Assembly (NCBI RefSeq): GCF_027744825.2
Contig: NC_071339.1
Span: 28,195,501 to 28,259,500, forward strand
Length of the DNA stretch: 64,000 nucleotides
Source of the DNA: Synchiropus splendidus
Lineage: Eukaryota > Chordata > Actinopteri > Syngnathiformes > Callionymidae
Reading direction: 5' to 3'
Every line of letters starts with the position of its first letter. The first letter of the stretch is position 1. The translations under genes and the position numbers were made by a program. The notes below the pieces were generated by a model that did no database searches, was not told where the DNA came from, and was given only the letters and a program-made list of their open reading frames with translations. Positions 13,651-28,550 of this stretch are shown piece by piece.

Positions 13651-16200
13651 GCTTTAGCGCAAGTTTAAAATTTCATTTTCTGAAGCTTCCCTGCAAAGTT
13701 ATGGCACAAAGCGTAAAAAGCGTTTTCAGCCTGAGATAAGGTCGATTCCGGAACGCCAAACATAAAAATGTTGATAACTTTGGAAAAACACTTCAGACAG
13801 CTTAGATTTGATGTGCAACTACTTGAAGGACCCTTTCTGCTATAGTGGGAGGTTAAAATTTCATGTTCTGAAGCTTCCCTGCAAAGTTATGGCACAATGC
13901 GTAAAACGCGTTTTCAGCCTGAGATAAGGTTGATTCCGGAACGCCATACATAACAATGTTGATAACTTTGGAAAAACACATCAGACAGCTTAGATTTGAT
14001 GTGCAACTACTTGAAGGACCCTTTCTGCTGTAGTGGGAGGTGAACATTTCATGTTCTGAAGCTTCCCTGCAAAGTTATGGCACAATGCGTAAAACGCGTT
14101 TTCAGCCTGAGATAAGGTTGATTCCGGAACGCCATACATAACAATGTTGATAACTTTGGAAAAACACATCAGACAGCTTAGATTTGATGTGCAACTACTA
14201 GAAAGACGATTTCTGCTATAGTGGTAGCTTAAAATTTCATGTTCGGAAGCTTCCCTGCAAAGTTATGGCACAATGCGTAAAACGCGTTTTCAGCCTGCGA
14301 TAAGGTCGATTCTGGAACGCCAAACATAAAAATGTTGATAACTTTGGAAAAACACCTCAGACAGCTTAGATTTGATGTGCAACTACTAGAAAGACCCTTT
14401 CTGCTATAGTGGGAGGTGAACATTTCATTTTCTGAAGCTTCCCTGCAAAGTTATGGCACAATGCAGACAAGGCGTTTTCAGCCTGAGATAAGGTCGATTC
14501 TGGAACGCCAAACAGACAAATGTTGATAACTTTCCAAAAACACTTCAGACAGCTTAGATTTGATGTGCAACTACTAGAAAGACCCTTTCTGCTATAGTGG
14601 GAGGTGAAATTTTCATGTTCTGAAGCTTCCTTACAAAGTTATGGCACAATGCAGAAAATGCGTTTTCAGCCTGAGATAATGTTGATTCCGGAACGCCAAA
14701 CGTAAAAATGTTGATAACTTTGGAAAAACACTTCAGACAGCTTAGATTTGATGTGCAACTACGAGAAAGACCCTTTCTGCTATAGTGGGAGGTGAAATTT
14801 TCATTTTCTGAAGCTTCCCTGCAAAGTTATGGCTCAAAGCGTAAAAAGCGTTTTCAGCCTGTGATAAGGTCGATTCCGGAACGCCATACATAACAATGTT
14901 GATAACTTTGGAAAAACACATCAGACAGCTTAGATTTGATGTCCAACTACTAGAAAGACCCTTTCTGCTATAGTGGGAGGTCAAATTTTCATGTTCTGAA
15001 GCTTCCCTGGAAAGTTATGGGACAATGCAGAAAACGATTTTTCATCCTGAGATAAGGTGGGTTCTGAAACGCCAAACGTAAAAATGTTGATCACTTTGGA
15101 ACAACACTTCAGACAGCTTAGATTTGATGTGCAAGTACTAGAAAGACCCTTTCTGTTATAGTGGGAGGTGAAAATTTCATGTTCTGAAGCTTCCCTGCAA
15201 AGTTATGGCACAATGCGTAAAACGTGTTTTCAGCCTGAGATAAGGTCGATTCAGGAGCACCAAACATAAAAATGTTGATAACTTTGGAAAAACACTTCAG
15301 ACAGCTTAGATCTGATGTGCAACTACTAGAAAGACCCTTTCTGCTATCGTGGGAGGTGAACATTTCATGTTCTGAAGCTTCCCTGAGATGTTATGGCACA
15401 ATGCAGAAAATGCGTTTTCAGCCTGAGATAAGGTTGATTCCGAAACGCCAAACATAAAAATGTTGATAACTTTGGAAAAACCCTTCAAACAGCTTAGATT
15501 TGATGTGCAACTACTAGAAAAACCCTTTCTGCGATAGGGGGGAGGTGAAAATTTCATTTTCTGAAGCTTCCCTGCAAAGTTATGGCACAAAGCGTAAAAA
15601 GCGTTTTCAGCCTGAGATAAGGTCGATTCCGGAACGCCAAACAGAAAAATGTTGATAACTTTGGAAAAACACTTCAGACAGCTTAGATTTGATGTGCAAC
15701 TACTAGAAAGACCCTTTCTGCTATAGTGGGAGGTGAACATTTCATGTTCTGAAGCTTCCCTGAGAAGTTATGGCACAATGCAGAAAACGCGTTTTCAGCA
15801 TGAGATAAGGTCGATTCTGGAACGCCAAACATAAAAATGTTGATAACTTTCGAAAAACACTTCAGACAGCTTAGATTTGATGTGCAGCTACTAGAAAGAC
15901 CGTTTCTGCTATAGTGGGAGGTGAACATTTCATGTTCTGAAGCTTCCCTGAGAAGTTATGGCTCAATGCAGAAAACGCGTTTTCAGCCTGAGATAAGGTC
16001 GATTCCGGAACGCCAAACATAAAAATGTTGATAACTATGGAAAAACACTTAAGAATGCTTAGATTTGATGTGCAACTACTAGAAAGACCCTTTCTGCTAT
16101 CGTGGGAGGTGAACATTTCATGTTCTGAAGCTTCCCTGAGAAGTTATGGCACAATGTGTAAAACGCGTTTTCAGGCTGAGATAAGGTCAATTCCGGAACG
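13650..16200 (+). repeat. Mixed A-like satellite block
   Basis: Monomers here carry CATACATAACAATG (near 13946, 14134 and 14886), a word I saw only in this block, together with the A-type words GTGAACATTTCATG and CCTGAGAAGTTATGG. The recurrence of the private word at monomer-multiple spacing indicates recent local duplication. Boundaries are approximate. Confidence 0.6.
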
Positions 16201-19200
16201 CCAAACATAAAAATGTTAATAACTTTCGGAAAACATTTCAGACAGCTTGGATTTGATGTGCAACTACTAGAAAGACCCTTTCTGCTACAGTGGGAGGTTA
16301 AAATTTCATGTTCTGAAGCTTCCCTGCAAAGTTATGGCACAATGCAGAAAACGCGTTTTCAGCCTGAGATAAGGAGGGTTCCGGAACGCCAAACATAAAA
16401 ATGTTGATAACTTTAAAAAAAACATTTCAGACAGCTTAGATGTGATGTACAACGACTAGAAAGACCCTTTCTGCTATAGTGGGAGGTGAAAATTTCATGT
16501 TCTGAAGCTTCCCTGCAATGTTATGGCACAATGCGGAAAACGCGTTTTCAGCCCGAGATAAGGTCGTTTCCGGAACGCCAAACATAAATATGTTGATAAC
16601 TTTAGAAAAACACTTCAGACAGCTTAGATTTGATGTGCAACTACTAGAAAGACCCTTTCTGCTACAGTGGGAGGTTAAAATTTCATGTTCTGAAGCTTCC
16701 CTGCAAAGTTATGGCACAATGCACAAAACACGTTTTCAGCCTGAGATAAGGAGGGTTCCGGAGCGCCAAACGTAAAAATGTTGATAACTTTGGAACAACA
16801 ATTCAGACAGTTTAGATTTGATGTGTAACTATTAGAAAGATCCTTTCTGCTATAGTGGGAGGTGAAAATTTCATTTTCTGAAGCTTCCCTGAGAATTAAT
16901 GGCACATGCACAAAACGCGTTTTCAGCCTGAGATAAGGTGGGTTCCGGAACGCCAAACGTAAAAATGTTGAGAACTTTGGAACAACACTTCAGACAGCTT
17001 AGATTTGATGTGCAACTACTAGAAAGACCCTTTCTGCTATAGTGGGAGTTGAAAATTTCATGTTCTGAAGCTTCCCTGCAAAGTAATGGCACAATGCAGA
17101 AAACGCGTATTCAGCCTGAGATAAGGTGGGTTCCGGAACGCCAAACATAAAAATGTTGATAACTTTCGAAAAACACTTCAGACAGCTTAGATTTGATGTG
17201 CAACTACTAGAAAAACCCTTTCTGCTATAGTGGGAGGTGAAAATTTCATTTTCTGGAACTTCCCTGCAAAGTTATGGCACAATGCGTAAAACGCGTCTTC
17301 AGCCTGAGATAAGGTTGATTCCGGAACGCCAAACATAAAAATGTTGATAACTTTGGAAAAACATTTCAGACAGCTTAGATTTGATGTGCAACTACTAGAA
17401 AGACCCTTTCTGCTATAGTGGGAGGTGAAAATTTCATTTTCTGAATCTTCCCTGAGAATTAATGGCTCAATGCACAAAACGCGTTTTCAGCCTGAGATAA
17501 GGTGGGTTCCGGAACGCCAAACGTAAAAATGTTGATAACTTTGGAACAACACTTCAGACAGCTTAGATTTCATGTCCAACTACTAGAAAGACTCTTTCTG
17601 CCATAGTGGGAGGTAAAAATTTCATGTTCTGAAGCCTCCCTGGAAAGTTATGGGACAATGCGTAAAACGCGTTTTCAGCCTGAGATAAGGTCGATTCCGG
17701 AACGCCAAACATAAAAATGTTGATAACTTTCGAAAAACACTTCAGACAGCTTAGATTTGATGTGCAACTGCTAGGAAAACCCCTTCTGCTATAGTTGGAG
17801 GTGAAAATTTCATTTTCTGGAACTTCCCTGCAAAGTTATGGCACAATGCGTAAAACGCGTCTTCAGCCTGAGATAAGGTCGATTCCGGAACGCCAAACAT
17901 AAAAATGTTGATAACTTTGAAAAAACATTTCAGACAGCTTATATTTGATGTGCAACTACTAGAAAGACCCTTTCTGCTATAGTGGGAGGTGAAACTTTCA
18001 TGTTCTGAAGCTTTCCTTCAAAGTTATGGGACAATGCAGAAAACGCATTTTCAGCCTGAGATAAGGTGTGTTCCGGAACGCCAAACATAAAAATGTTGAT
18101 AACTTTCGAAAAACACTTCAGACTGATTAGATTTGATGTGCCACTATTAGAAAGACCCTATTTGTCATAGTGGGAGCTGAAAATTTTATGTTCTGATGCT
18201 TCCCTGCAAAGTTAAGGAACAATGCAGAAAACGCGTTTTCAGCCTGAGATAAGGTGGGTTCCGGAACGCCTAACATAAAACTGTTGATAACTTTGTAAAA
18301 ACACTTCAGACAGCTTAGATTTGATGTGCAACTACTAGAAAGAGCCTTTCTGCTACAGTGGGTGGTTAAAATTTCATGTTCTGAAGCTTCCTTGCAAAGT
18401 TATGGCATAAAGCAGAAAACGCGTTTTCAGCCTGAGACAAGGTTGGTTCCGGAACGCCAAACATGAAAATGTTGATAACTTTGGAAAAAACATTTCAGAC
18501 AGCTTAGATTTGATGTGCAACTACTAGAAAGACCCTTTCTGCTATAGTGGGAGGTGAAAATTTCATGTTCTGAAGATTCCCAGCAAAGTCATGGCATAAA
18601 GCAGAAAACGCGTTTTCAGCCTGAGACAAGGTGGGTTCCGGAACGCCAAACATAAAAATGTTGATAACTTTGGAAAACCACTTCAGACAGCTTAGATTTG
18701 ATGTGCAACTACTAGCCTTTCTGCTATAGTGGGAGGTGAAAATTTCATTTTCTGAAGCTTCCCTGCAAAGTTATGGCACAATGCGTAAAATGCGTTTTCA
18801 GCCTGAGATAAGGTCGATTCCGGAACGCCAAACATAAAAATGTTGATATTTTTCGAAAAGCACTTTAGACAGCTTAGATTTGATGTGCAACTACTAGAAA
18901 GACCCTTTCTGCTATAGTGGGAGGTCAAAATTTCATGTTCTGAAGCTTCCCTGGAAAATTATGGGACAATGCAGAAAACAATTTTTCAACCTGACATAAG
19001 GCCGATTCCGGGACGCCAAACATAAAAATGTTGATAACTTTCGAAAAACACTTCAGACAGCTTAGATGTGATGTGCAACTACTAGAAAACCCTTTCTGCT
19101 ATAGTGGCAGGTGTAAATTTCATTTACTGAATCTTCCCTGAGAATTAATGGCACATGCACAAAACGCGTTTTCAGCCTGAGATAAGGTGGGTTCCGGAAC

Positions 19201-21300
19201 GCCAAACGTAAAAATGTTGATAACTTTGGAACAACACTTCAGACAGCTTAGATTTGATGTGCAACTACTAGAAAGACCCTTTCTGCTATAGTGGGAGGTG
19301 AAAATTTCATGTTCTGAAGCTTCCCTGCAAAGTTATGGCACAATGCAGAAAACGCGTTTTCAGCCTGAGATAAGGTTGATTCTGGAACGCCAACCATAAA
19401 AATGTTGATAACTTTGGAAAAACATTTCAGACAGCTTAGATTTGATGTGCAACTACTCGAAAGACCCTTTCTGCAATAGTGGGAGGTTAAAATTTCATGT
19501 TCTGAAGCTTCCCTGCAAAGTTATGGCACAATGCAGAAAATGCGTTTTCAGCCTGAGATAAGGTCGATTCCAGAACGCCAAACATAAAAATGTTGATAAC
19601 TTTGGAAAAACACTTCAGACAGCTTAGATTTGATGTGCAACTACTCGAAAGATCCTTTCTGCTATAGTGGGAGGTGAAAATTTCATTTTCTGAATATTCC
19701 CTGAGAATTAATGGCTCAATGCACAAAACGCGTTTTCAGCCTGAGATAAGGTGGGTTCCGGAACGCCAAACATAAAAATGTTGATAACTTCAGAAAAACA
19801 CTTCAGACAGCTTAGATTTGATGTGCAACTACTAGAAAGACCCTTTATGCTATTGTGGGAGGTCAAAATTTCTTGTTCTGAAGATTCCCAGCAAAGTTAT
19901 GGCATGAAGCAGAAAACGCGTTTTCAGCCTGAGATAAGGTGGGTTCCGGAACGCCAAACATAAAAATGTTGATAACTTTGGGAAAACACTTCAAACAGCT
20001 GAGATTTGATGTGTAACTACGAGAAAGACCCTTTCTGCTATTGTGGGAGGTGAAACTTTCATGATCTGAAGCTTCCCTGCAAAGTTATGGCACAATGCAG
20101 AAAACGCGTTTTCAGCCTGAGATAAGATTGATTCCAGAACGCCAAACATAAAAATGTTGATAACTTTCGAAAAACACTTCAGACAGCTTAGATTTGATGC
20201 GCAACTACTAGAAAGACCCTTTCTGCTATTGTGGGAGGTGAAACTTTCATGATCTGAAGCTTCCCTGCAAAGTTATGGCACAATGCAGAAAACGCGTTTT
20301 CAGCCTGAGATAAGGTTGATTCCGGAACGCCAATCATAAAAATGTTGATAACTTTGGAAAAACACATCAGACAGCTTAGATTTGATGTGCAACTACTAGA
20401 AAGACCCTTTCTGCTATAGTGGGAGGTGAACATTTCATGTTCTGAAGCTTCCCTGCAAAGTTATGGCACAATGCAGAAAACGCGTTTTCAGCCTGAGATA
20501 AGGTGGGTTCCGGAACGCCAAACACAAAAATGTTGATATCTTTCGAAAAACACTTCAAACAGCTTAGATTTGATGTGCAACTACTAGAAAGACCCTTTCT
20601 GCGATAGTGGGAGGTGAACATTTCATGTTCTGAAGCTTCCCTGAGAAGTTATGGCACAATGCAGAAAACACGTTTTCAGCCTGAGATAAGGTGGGTTCCG
20701 GAACGCCAAACGTAAAAATGTTGATAACTTTGGAACAACACTTCAGACAGCTTAGATTTGATGTGCAACTACTAGAAAGACCCTTTCTGCTATAGTGGGA
20801 ATGAAAATTTCATGTTCTGAAACTTCCTTGCAAAGTTATGGCAAAATGCAGAAAACGCGTTTTCAGCCTGAGATAAGGTTGATTCCGGAACGCCAAACAT
20901 AAAAATGTTGATAACTTTGGAAAAACACTTCATACAGCTTAGATTTGATGTGCAACTACTCGAAAGACCCTTTCTGCTATAGTGGGAGGTGAACATTTCA
21001 TGTTCCGAAGCTTCCCTGCAAAGTAATGGCACAATGCAGAAAACGCGTTTTCAGTTTGAGATAAGGTGTGTTCCGGAACGCCAAACATAAAAATGTTGAT
21101 AATTTTCGAAAAACGCTTCAGACAGCTAGGATTTGATGTACAAGTGCTAGAAAGACCCTTTCTGCTACAGTGGGAGGTGAAAATTTCATGTTCTGAAGCT
21201 TCCCTGCAAAGTTATGGCACAATGCGTAAAACGTGTTTTCAGCCTGAGATAAGGTCGATTCTGGAACGCCAAACGTAAAAATGTTGATAACTTTGGAACA
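16200..21300 (+). repeat. Family C satellite block (first copy)
   Basis: Diagnostic variants are GGTGGGTTCCGGAACGCC followed by AAACGTAAAAATG, GAACAACACTTCAG, and a monomer with CCTGAGAATTAATGGC then GCACAAAACGCG (near 16890, 17455, 19140 and 19705). A monomer near 18715 lacks 6 bp and so loses one arm of its hairpin. The same set recurs at 49280-55500. Confidence 0.7.
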
Positions 21301-24300
21301 ACACTTCAGACAGCTTAGATTTGATGTGCAACTACTGGAAAGACCCTTTCTGCTATAGTGTTAGGTCAAAATTTCATGTTCTGAAGCTTCCCTGGAAAGT
21401 TATGGGACAATGCAGAAAATAATTTTTCATCCTGAGATACGGTCGATTCTGTAACGCCAAACATTAAAATGTTGATAACTTTGGAAAAACACTTCAGACA
21501 GCTTAGATTTGAAGTGCAACTACTAGAAAGACCATTTCTGCCATAGTGGGAGGTGAAAATTTCATGTTCTGAAGCTTCCTTGCAAAGTTATGGCACAATG
21601 CACAAAACGCGTTTTCGGCCTGAGATAAGGTCGATTCAGGAACACCAAACAAAAAAATGTTGAAAACTTTCGAAAAACACTTCAGACAGCTTAGATTTGA
21701 TGTACAACGACTGGAAAGAACCTTTCTGCTACAGTGGGAGTGGAAAATTTCATGTTCTGAAACTTCCCTGCAAAGTTATGGCACATTGCAGAAAACGCGT
21801 TTTCAGCCTGAGATGAGGTTGATTTCAGAACGCCAAACATAAAAATGTTGATAACTCAGGAAAAACTCTACAGACAGCATAGATTTGATGTGCAACTACT
21901 AGAAAGACCCTTTCTGCTACAGTGGGAGGTGAAAATTTCATGTTCTGAAGTTTCCCTGCAAAGTTATGGCACAATGCAGAAAACACGTTTTCAGTCTGAG
22001 ATAAGGTTGATTCCGGAGCGCCAAACATAAAAATGTTGATAACTTTGGAAAAACACTTCAGACACCTTAGATTTGATGTGCAACTACTAGAAAGACCCTA
22101 TCCGCTATAGTGGTAGGTTAACATTTCATGTTCTGAAGCTTCCCTGAAAAGTTATGGCACAATGCAGAAAACGCGGTTTCAGCCTGAGATTAGGAGGGTT
22201 CCAGGACGCCAAACATAAAAATGTTGATAACTTTGGAGAAACACTTCAGACAGCTTAGATTTGATGTGCAACTACTAGAAAGACCCTTTCTGCTACAGTG
22301 GGAGGTGAAAATTTCATGTTCTGAAGCATCCCTGCAAAGTTATGCCACAATGCAGGAAACGCGTTTTCAGCCTGAGATAAGGTCGATTCCGGAAAACCAA
22401 ACATAAAAATGTTGACAACTTTGGAAAAACACTTCAGACAGCTTAGATTTGATGTGCAACTACTAGAAAGAACCTTTCTGCTATAGTTGGAGGTGAAAAT
22501 TTCATGATCTGAAGTTTCCCTCCAAAGTTATGGCACAATGCAGAAAACACGTTTTCAGCCTGAGATAAGGTGGGTTCCAGAACGCCAAACATAAAAATGT
22601 TGATAACTTTGGAAAAACACTTCAGACAGCTTAGATTTGATGTGCAACTACTAGAAAGACACTTTCTGCTATAGTGGGAGGTGAAAATGTCATGTTCTGA
22701 AGCTTTCCTGCAAAGTTAGGGCAAATTGCGTAAAACGCGTTTTCAACCTGAGATAAGGTTGTTTCTGGAACGCCAAGCATAAAAATGGTGTTAACTTTGG
22801 AAAAAAACCCTTCAAACAGCTTAGATTTGGTGTGCAACTACTAGAAAGAACCTTTCTGCTATAGTGGGAGGTGAAAATTTCATGTTCTTAAGCTTCCCTG
22901 CAAAGTGATGGCACAATGCAGAAAACGCTTTTACAGCCTGAGATAAGGTGGGTTCCGGAAAGCCAAACATAAAAATGTTGATAACTTTGGAAAAACACTT
23001 CAGACAGCTTAGATTTGATGTGCAACTACTGGAAAGACCCTTTCTGCTATAGTGTTAGGTCAAAATTTCATGTTCTGAAGCTTCCCTGGAAAGTTATGGG
23101 ACAATGCAGAAAATAATTTTTCATCCTGAGATACGGTCGATTCTGTAACGCCAAACATTAAAATGTTGATAACTTTGGAAAAACACTTCAGACAGCTTAG
23201 ATTTGAAGTGCAACTACTAGAAAGACCATTTCTGCCATAGTGGGAGGTGAAAATTTCATGTTCTGAAGCTTCCTTGCAAAGTTATGGCACAATGCACAAA
23301 ACGCGTTTTCGGCCTGAGATAAGGTCGATTCAGGAACACCAAACAAAAAAATGTTGAAAACTTTCGAAAAACACTTCAGACAGCTTAGATTTGATGTGCA
23401 ACTACTAGAAAGACCCTTTCTGCTACAGTGGGAGGAGAAAATTTCATGTTCTGAAGCATCCCTGCAAAGTTATGCCACAATGCAGGAAAAGCGTTTTCAG
23501 CCTGAGATAAGGTCGATTCCGGAACGCCAAACATAAAAATATTGATAACTTTGGAAAAACACTTGAGACAGCTTAGATTTGATGTGCAACTACTAGAAAG
23601 ACCCTTTCTGCTATAGTGGGAGTTGAAAATTTCATGTTCTGAAATTTCCCTGCAAAGTTATGGCACAATGCAGAAAACACGTTTTCAGTCTGAGATAAGG
23701 TTGATTCCGGAACGCTAAACATAAAAATGTTGATAACTTTGGAAAAACACTTCAGACAGCTTAGATTTGATGTGCAACTACTAGAAAGACCCTATCCGCT
23801 TTAGTGGTACGTTAACATTTCATGTTCCGAAGCTTCCCTGAAAAGTTATGGCACAATGCAGAAAACGCGTTTTCAGCCTGAGATTAGGAGGGTTCCAGGA
23901 CGCCAAACATAAAAATGTTGATAACTTAGGAGAAACACTTCAGACAGCTTAGATTTGATGTGCAACTACTAGAAAGACCCTTTCTGCTACAGTGGGAGGT
24001 GAAAATTTCATGTTCTGAAGCATCCCTGCAAAGTTATGCCACAATGCAGGAAACGCGTTTTCAGCCTGAGATAAGGTCGATTCCGGAAAACCAAACATAA
24101 AAATGTTGACAACTTCGGAAAAACACTTCAGACAGCTTAGATTTGATGTGCAACTACTAGAAAAAACCTTTCTGCTATAGTTGGAGGTGAAAATTTCATG
24201 ATCTGAAGTTTCCCTCCAAAGTTATGGCACAATGCAGAAAACACGTTTTCAGCCTGAGATAAGGTGGGTTCCAGAACGCCAAACATAAAAATGTTGATAA

Positions 24301-25690
24301 CTTTGGAAAAACACTTCAGACAGCTTAGATTTGATGTGCATCTACTAGAAAGACACTTTATGCTATAGTGGAGGTGAAAATTTCATGTTCTGAAGCTTTC
24401 CTGCAAAGTTAGGGCAAATTGCGTAAAACGCGTTTTCAACCTGAGATAAGGTTGTTTCTGGAACGCCAAACATAAAAATGGTGTTAACTTTGGAAAAACA
24501 CTTCAAACAGCTTAGATTTGGTGTGCAACTACTAGAAAGACCCTTTCTGCTATAGTGGGAGGTGAAAATTTCATGTTCTTAAGCTTCCCTGCAAAGTGAT
24601 GGCACAATGCAGAAAACGCTTTTACAGCCTGAGATAAGGTGGGTTCCGGAAAGCCAAACATAAAAATGTTGATAACTTTGGAAAAACACTTCAGACAGCT
24701 TAGATTTGATGTGCAACTACTGGAAAAAGCCTTTCTGCTATAGTGGGAGTTGAAAATTTCATGTTCTGAAGCTTCCCTGCAAAGTTATGGCAGAATGCAG
24801 AAAACGAGTTTTCAGCCTGAGATTAGGAGGGTTCCAGGACGCCAAACATAAAAATGTTGATAACTTTGGAGAAACACTTCAGACAGCTTAGATTTGATGT
24901 GCAACTACTAGAAAGACCCTTTCTGCTACAGTGGGAGGTGAAAATTTCATGTTCTGAAGCATCCCTGCAAAGTTATGCCACAATGCAGGAAACGCGTTTT
25001 CAGCCTGAGATAAGGTCGATTCCGGAAAACCAAACATAAAAATGTTGACAACTTCGGAAAAACACTTCAGACAGCTTAGATTTGATGTGCAACTACTAGA
25101 AAGAACCTTTCTGCTATAGTTGGAGGTGAAAATTTCATGATCTGAAGTTTCCCTCAAAAGTTATGGCACAATGCAGAAAACACGTTTTCAGCCTGAGATA
25201 AGGTGGGTTCCAGAACGCCAAACATAAAAATGTTGATAACTTTGGAAAAACACTTCAGACAGCTTAGATTTGATGTGCAACTACTAGAAAGACACTTTCT
25301 GCTATAGTGGAGGTGAAAATTTCATGTTCTGAAGCTTTCCTGCAAAGTTAGGGCAAATTGCGTAAAACGCGTTTTCAACCTGAGATAAGGTTGTTTCTGG
25401 AACGCCAAACATAAAAATGGTGTTAACTTTGGAAAAACACTTCAAACAGCTTAGATTTGGTGTGCAACTACTAGAAAGACCCTTTCTGCTATAGTGGGAG
25501 GTGAAAATTTCATGTTCTTAAGCTTCCCTGCAAAGTGATGGCACAATGCAGAAAACGCTTTTACAGCCTGAGATAAGGTGGGTTCCGGAAAGCCAAACAT
25601 AAAAATGTTGATAACTTTGGAAAAACACTTCAGACAGCTTAGATTTGATGTGCAACTACTGGAAAAAGCCTTTCTGCTATAGTGGGAGTT
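21300..25690 (+). repeat. Family D satellite block with 9-mer higher-order repeat
   Basis: Nine-monomer copies run at about 21306-22999 and 23000-24693. Marker words repeat at an offset of 1694 bp: GTGTTAGGTCAAAATTTC at about 21359 and 23053, and the AAAAATG following GGTTCCAGGACGCC at 22217 and 23911. Five monomers of the same unit are repeated again at about 24810-25680 (same marker at 24850, offset 939). Copies are nearly identical to the eye, so amplification looks recent. Confidence 0.85.
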
Positions 25691-28550
25691 GAAAATTTCA
25701 TGTTCTGAAGCTTCCCTGCAAAGTTATGGCAGAATGCAGAAAACGAGTTTTCAGCATGAGACAAGGTCAATTACGGAACGCCAAACATAAAAATATGATA
25801 ACTTGAAAAAACACTTCAGACAGCTTAGATTTGATGTGCAGCTACTAGGAAGACCCTTTCTGCTATAGTGGGAGGTGAAAATTTCATGTTCTGAAGTTTC
25901 CCTGCAAAGTTATGGCACAATGCAGAAAACGCGTTTTCAGCCAGAGATAAGGTCGATTCTGGAATGCCAAACATAAAAATGTTGATAACTTTGGAAAAAC
26001 ACTTCAGACAGCTTAGATTTGACGTGCAACTACTAGAAAGACCCTTTCTGCTATAGTGGGAGGTGAAAATTTCATGTTCTGAGGCTTCCCTGCAAAGTTA
26101 TGGCACAATGCTGAAAACGCGTTTTCAGCCAGAGATAAGGTCGATTCCGGAAAGCCAAACATAAAAATCTTGATAACTTTGGAGAAACACTTCAGACAGC
26201 TTAGATTTGATGTGCAACTACTGGAAAAAGCCTTTCTGCTATAGTGGGAGTTGAAAATTTCATGTTCTGAAGCTTCCCTCCAAAGTTATGGCACAATGCA
26301 GAAAACGCTTTTACAACCTGAGATAAGGTGGGTTCCGGAACGCCAAACATAAAAATGTTGATAACTTTGGAAAAACACTTCAAACAGCTTAGATTTGATG
26401 TGCAACTATTAGAAAAACCCTTTCTGCTATAGTGGGAGGTGAAAATTTCATGTTCTGAGGCTTCCCTGCAAAGTTATGGCACAATGCAGAAAATGCGTTT
26501 TCAGCCAGAGATACCGTCGATTCTGGAATGCCAAACATAAAAATGTTGATAACTTTGGAAAAACACTTCAGACAGCTTAGATTTGACGTGCAACTATTAG
26601 AAAAACCCTTTCTGCTATAGTGGGAGGTGAAAATTTCATGTTCTGAGGCTTCCCTGCAAAGTTATGGCACAATGCAGAAAACGCGTTTTCAGCCTGAGAT
26701 AAGGTCGATTCCGGAAAGCCAAACATAAAAATCTTGATAACTTTGGAGAAACACTTCAGACAGCTTAGATTTGATGTGCAACTGCTGGAAAAAGCCTTTC
26801 TGCTATAGTGGGAGTTGAAAATTTCATGTTCTGAAGCTTCCCTGCAAAGTTATGGCACAATGCAGAAAACGCGTTTTCAGCATGAGACAAGGTCTATTAC
26901 GGAACGCCAAACATAAAAATATGATAACTTTGAAAAAACACTTCAGACAGCTTAGGTTGACGTGCAACTACTAGAAAGACACTTTCTGCTGTAGTGGGAG
27001 TTGAAAATTCCATGTTCTGAAGCTTCCCTGCAAAGTTATGGCACAATGCAGAAAACGTGTTTTCAGCCTGAGATAAGGTCGATTCAGGAACGCCAAATAT
27101 AAAAATGTTTAAAACTATCGAAAAACACTTCAGACAGCTTAGATTTGATGTGCAAGTAGGAGAAAAACCCTTTCTGCTTTAGTGGGAATTGAAAATTTCA
27201 TGTTCTGAAGCTTTCCTGCAAAGTTATGGCACAATGCGTAAAACGCCTTTTCAGCCTGAGATAAGGTTGATTCCGGAACGCCAAACATAAAAATGTTGAT
27301 AACTTCGGAAAAACACGTCAGTCAGCTTAGATTTGACGTGCAACTACGAGAAAGACCCTTTCTGCTATAGTGGGATGTGAAAATGTAATGTTCTGAAGCT
27401 TTATGCAAAGTTATGGCACAATGCGTAAAACGCGTTTTCAGCCTGAGATAAGGTCGATTCCGGAACGCCAAACATAAAAATGTTGATAACTTTGGAAAAA
27501 CACTTCAGACAGCTTAGATTTGATGTGCAACTACTAGAAAGACCCATTCTGCTATTGTGGGAGTGGAAAATTTCATGTTCTGAAACTTCCCTGCAAAGTT
27601 ATGGCACATTGCAGAAAACGCATTTTCAGCCTGAGATACGGTCGATTCAGGAACGCCAAACATAAAAATGTTGAAAACTTTCAAAAAACACTTCATACAG
27701 CTTAGATTTGATGTGCAAGCACGAGAAAGACCCTTTCTGCTATAATGGGAATTGAAAATTTCATGTTCTGAAGCTTTCCTCCAAAGTTATGCCACAATGC
27801 AGAAAACGCGTTTTCAGCCTGAGATAAGGTGGGTTCCGGAACGCCAAACATAAAAATTTTGATAACTTTGGAAGAACACTTCAGACAGCTTAGATTTGAT
27901 GTGCAACTACTAGAAAGACCCTTTCTGCTATAGTGGGATTTGAAAATTTCATGTTCTGAAGCTTCCCTGCAAAGTTATGGGACAATGCGTAAAACACGTT
28001 TTCAGCCTGAGATAAGGTCGATTCCGGAACGCCAAACATAAAAATGTTGATAGCTTTGGAAAAACACTTCAGACAGCTTAGATTTGATGTGCAACTATTA
28101 GAAAAACCCTTTCTGCTATAGTGGGAGGTGAAAATTTCATGTTCTGAGGCTTCCCTGCAAAGTTATGGCACAATGCAGAAAACGCTTTTACAACCTGAGA
28201 TAAGGTGGGTTCCGGAACGCCAAACATAAAAATGTTGATAACTTTGGAAAAACACTTCAAACAGCTTAGATTTGATGTGCAACTATTAGAAAAACCCTTT
28301 CTGCTATAGTGGGAGGTGAAAATTTCATGTTCTGAGGCTTCCCTGCAAAGTTATGGCACAATGCAGAAAACGCGTTTTCAGCCTGAGATAAGGTCGATTC
28401 AGGAAAGCCAAACATAAAAATATGATAACTTTGAAAAAACACTTCAGACAGCTTAGATTTGATGTGCAACTACTAGAAAGACCCTTTCTGCTATAGTGGG
28501 AGGTGTAAATTTCATGTTCTGAAGCTTCCCTGCAAAGTTATGGCACAATG
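25690..28550 (+). repeat. B-like satellite monomers between D blocks
   Basis: Monomers here share GTTCTGAGGCTTCCC, GAGACAAGGTCAATTACGG and AAAAATATGATAAC with the B blocks near 43050, 46250 and 56430. Their position between two D blocks suggests exchange between families. Boundaries are approximate. Confidence 0.6.

Noticed and set aside
15306..15740. 144-codon reverse open frame, the longest in the window
   Set aside because: It spans two satellite monomers and contains the same translated monomer twice in altered phase owing to small indels. It is chance readthrough of the repeat.
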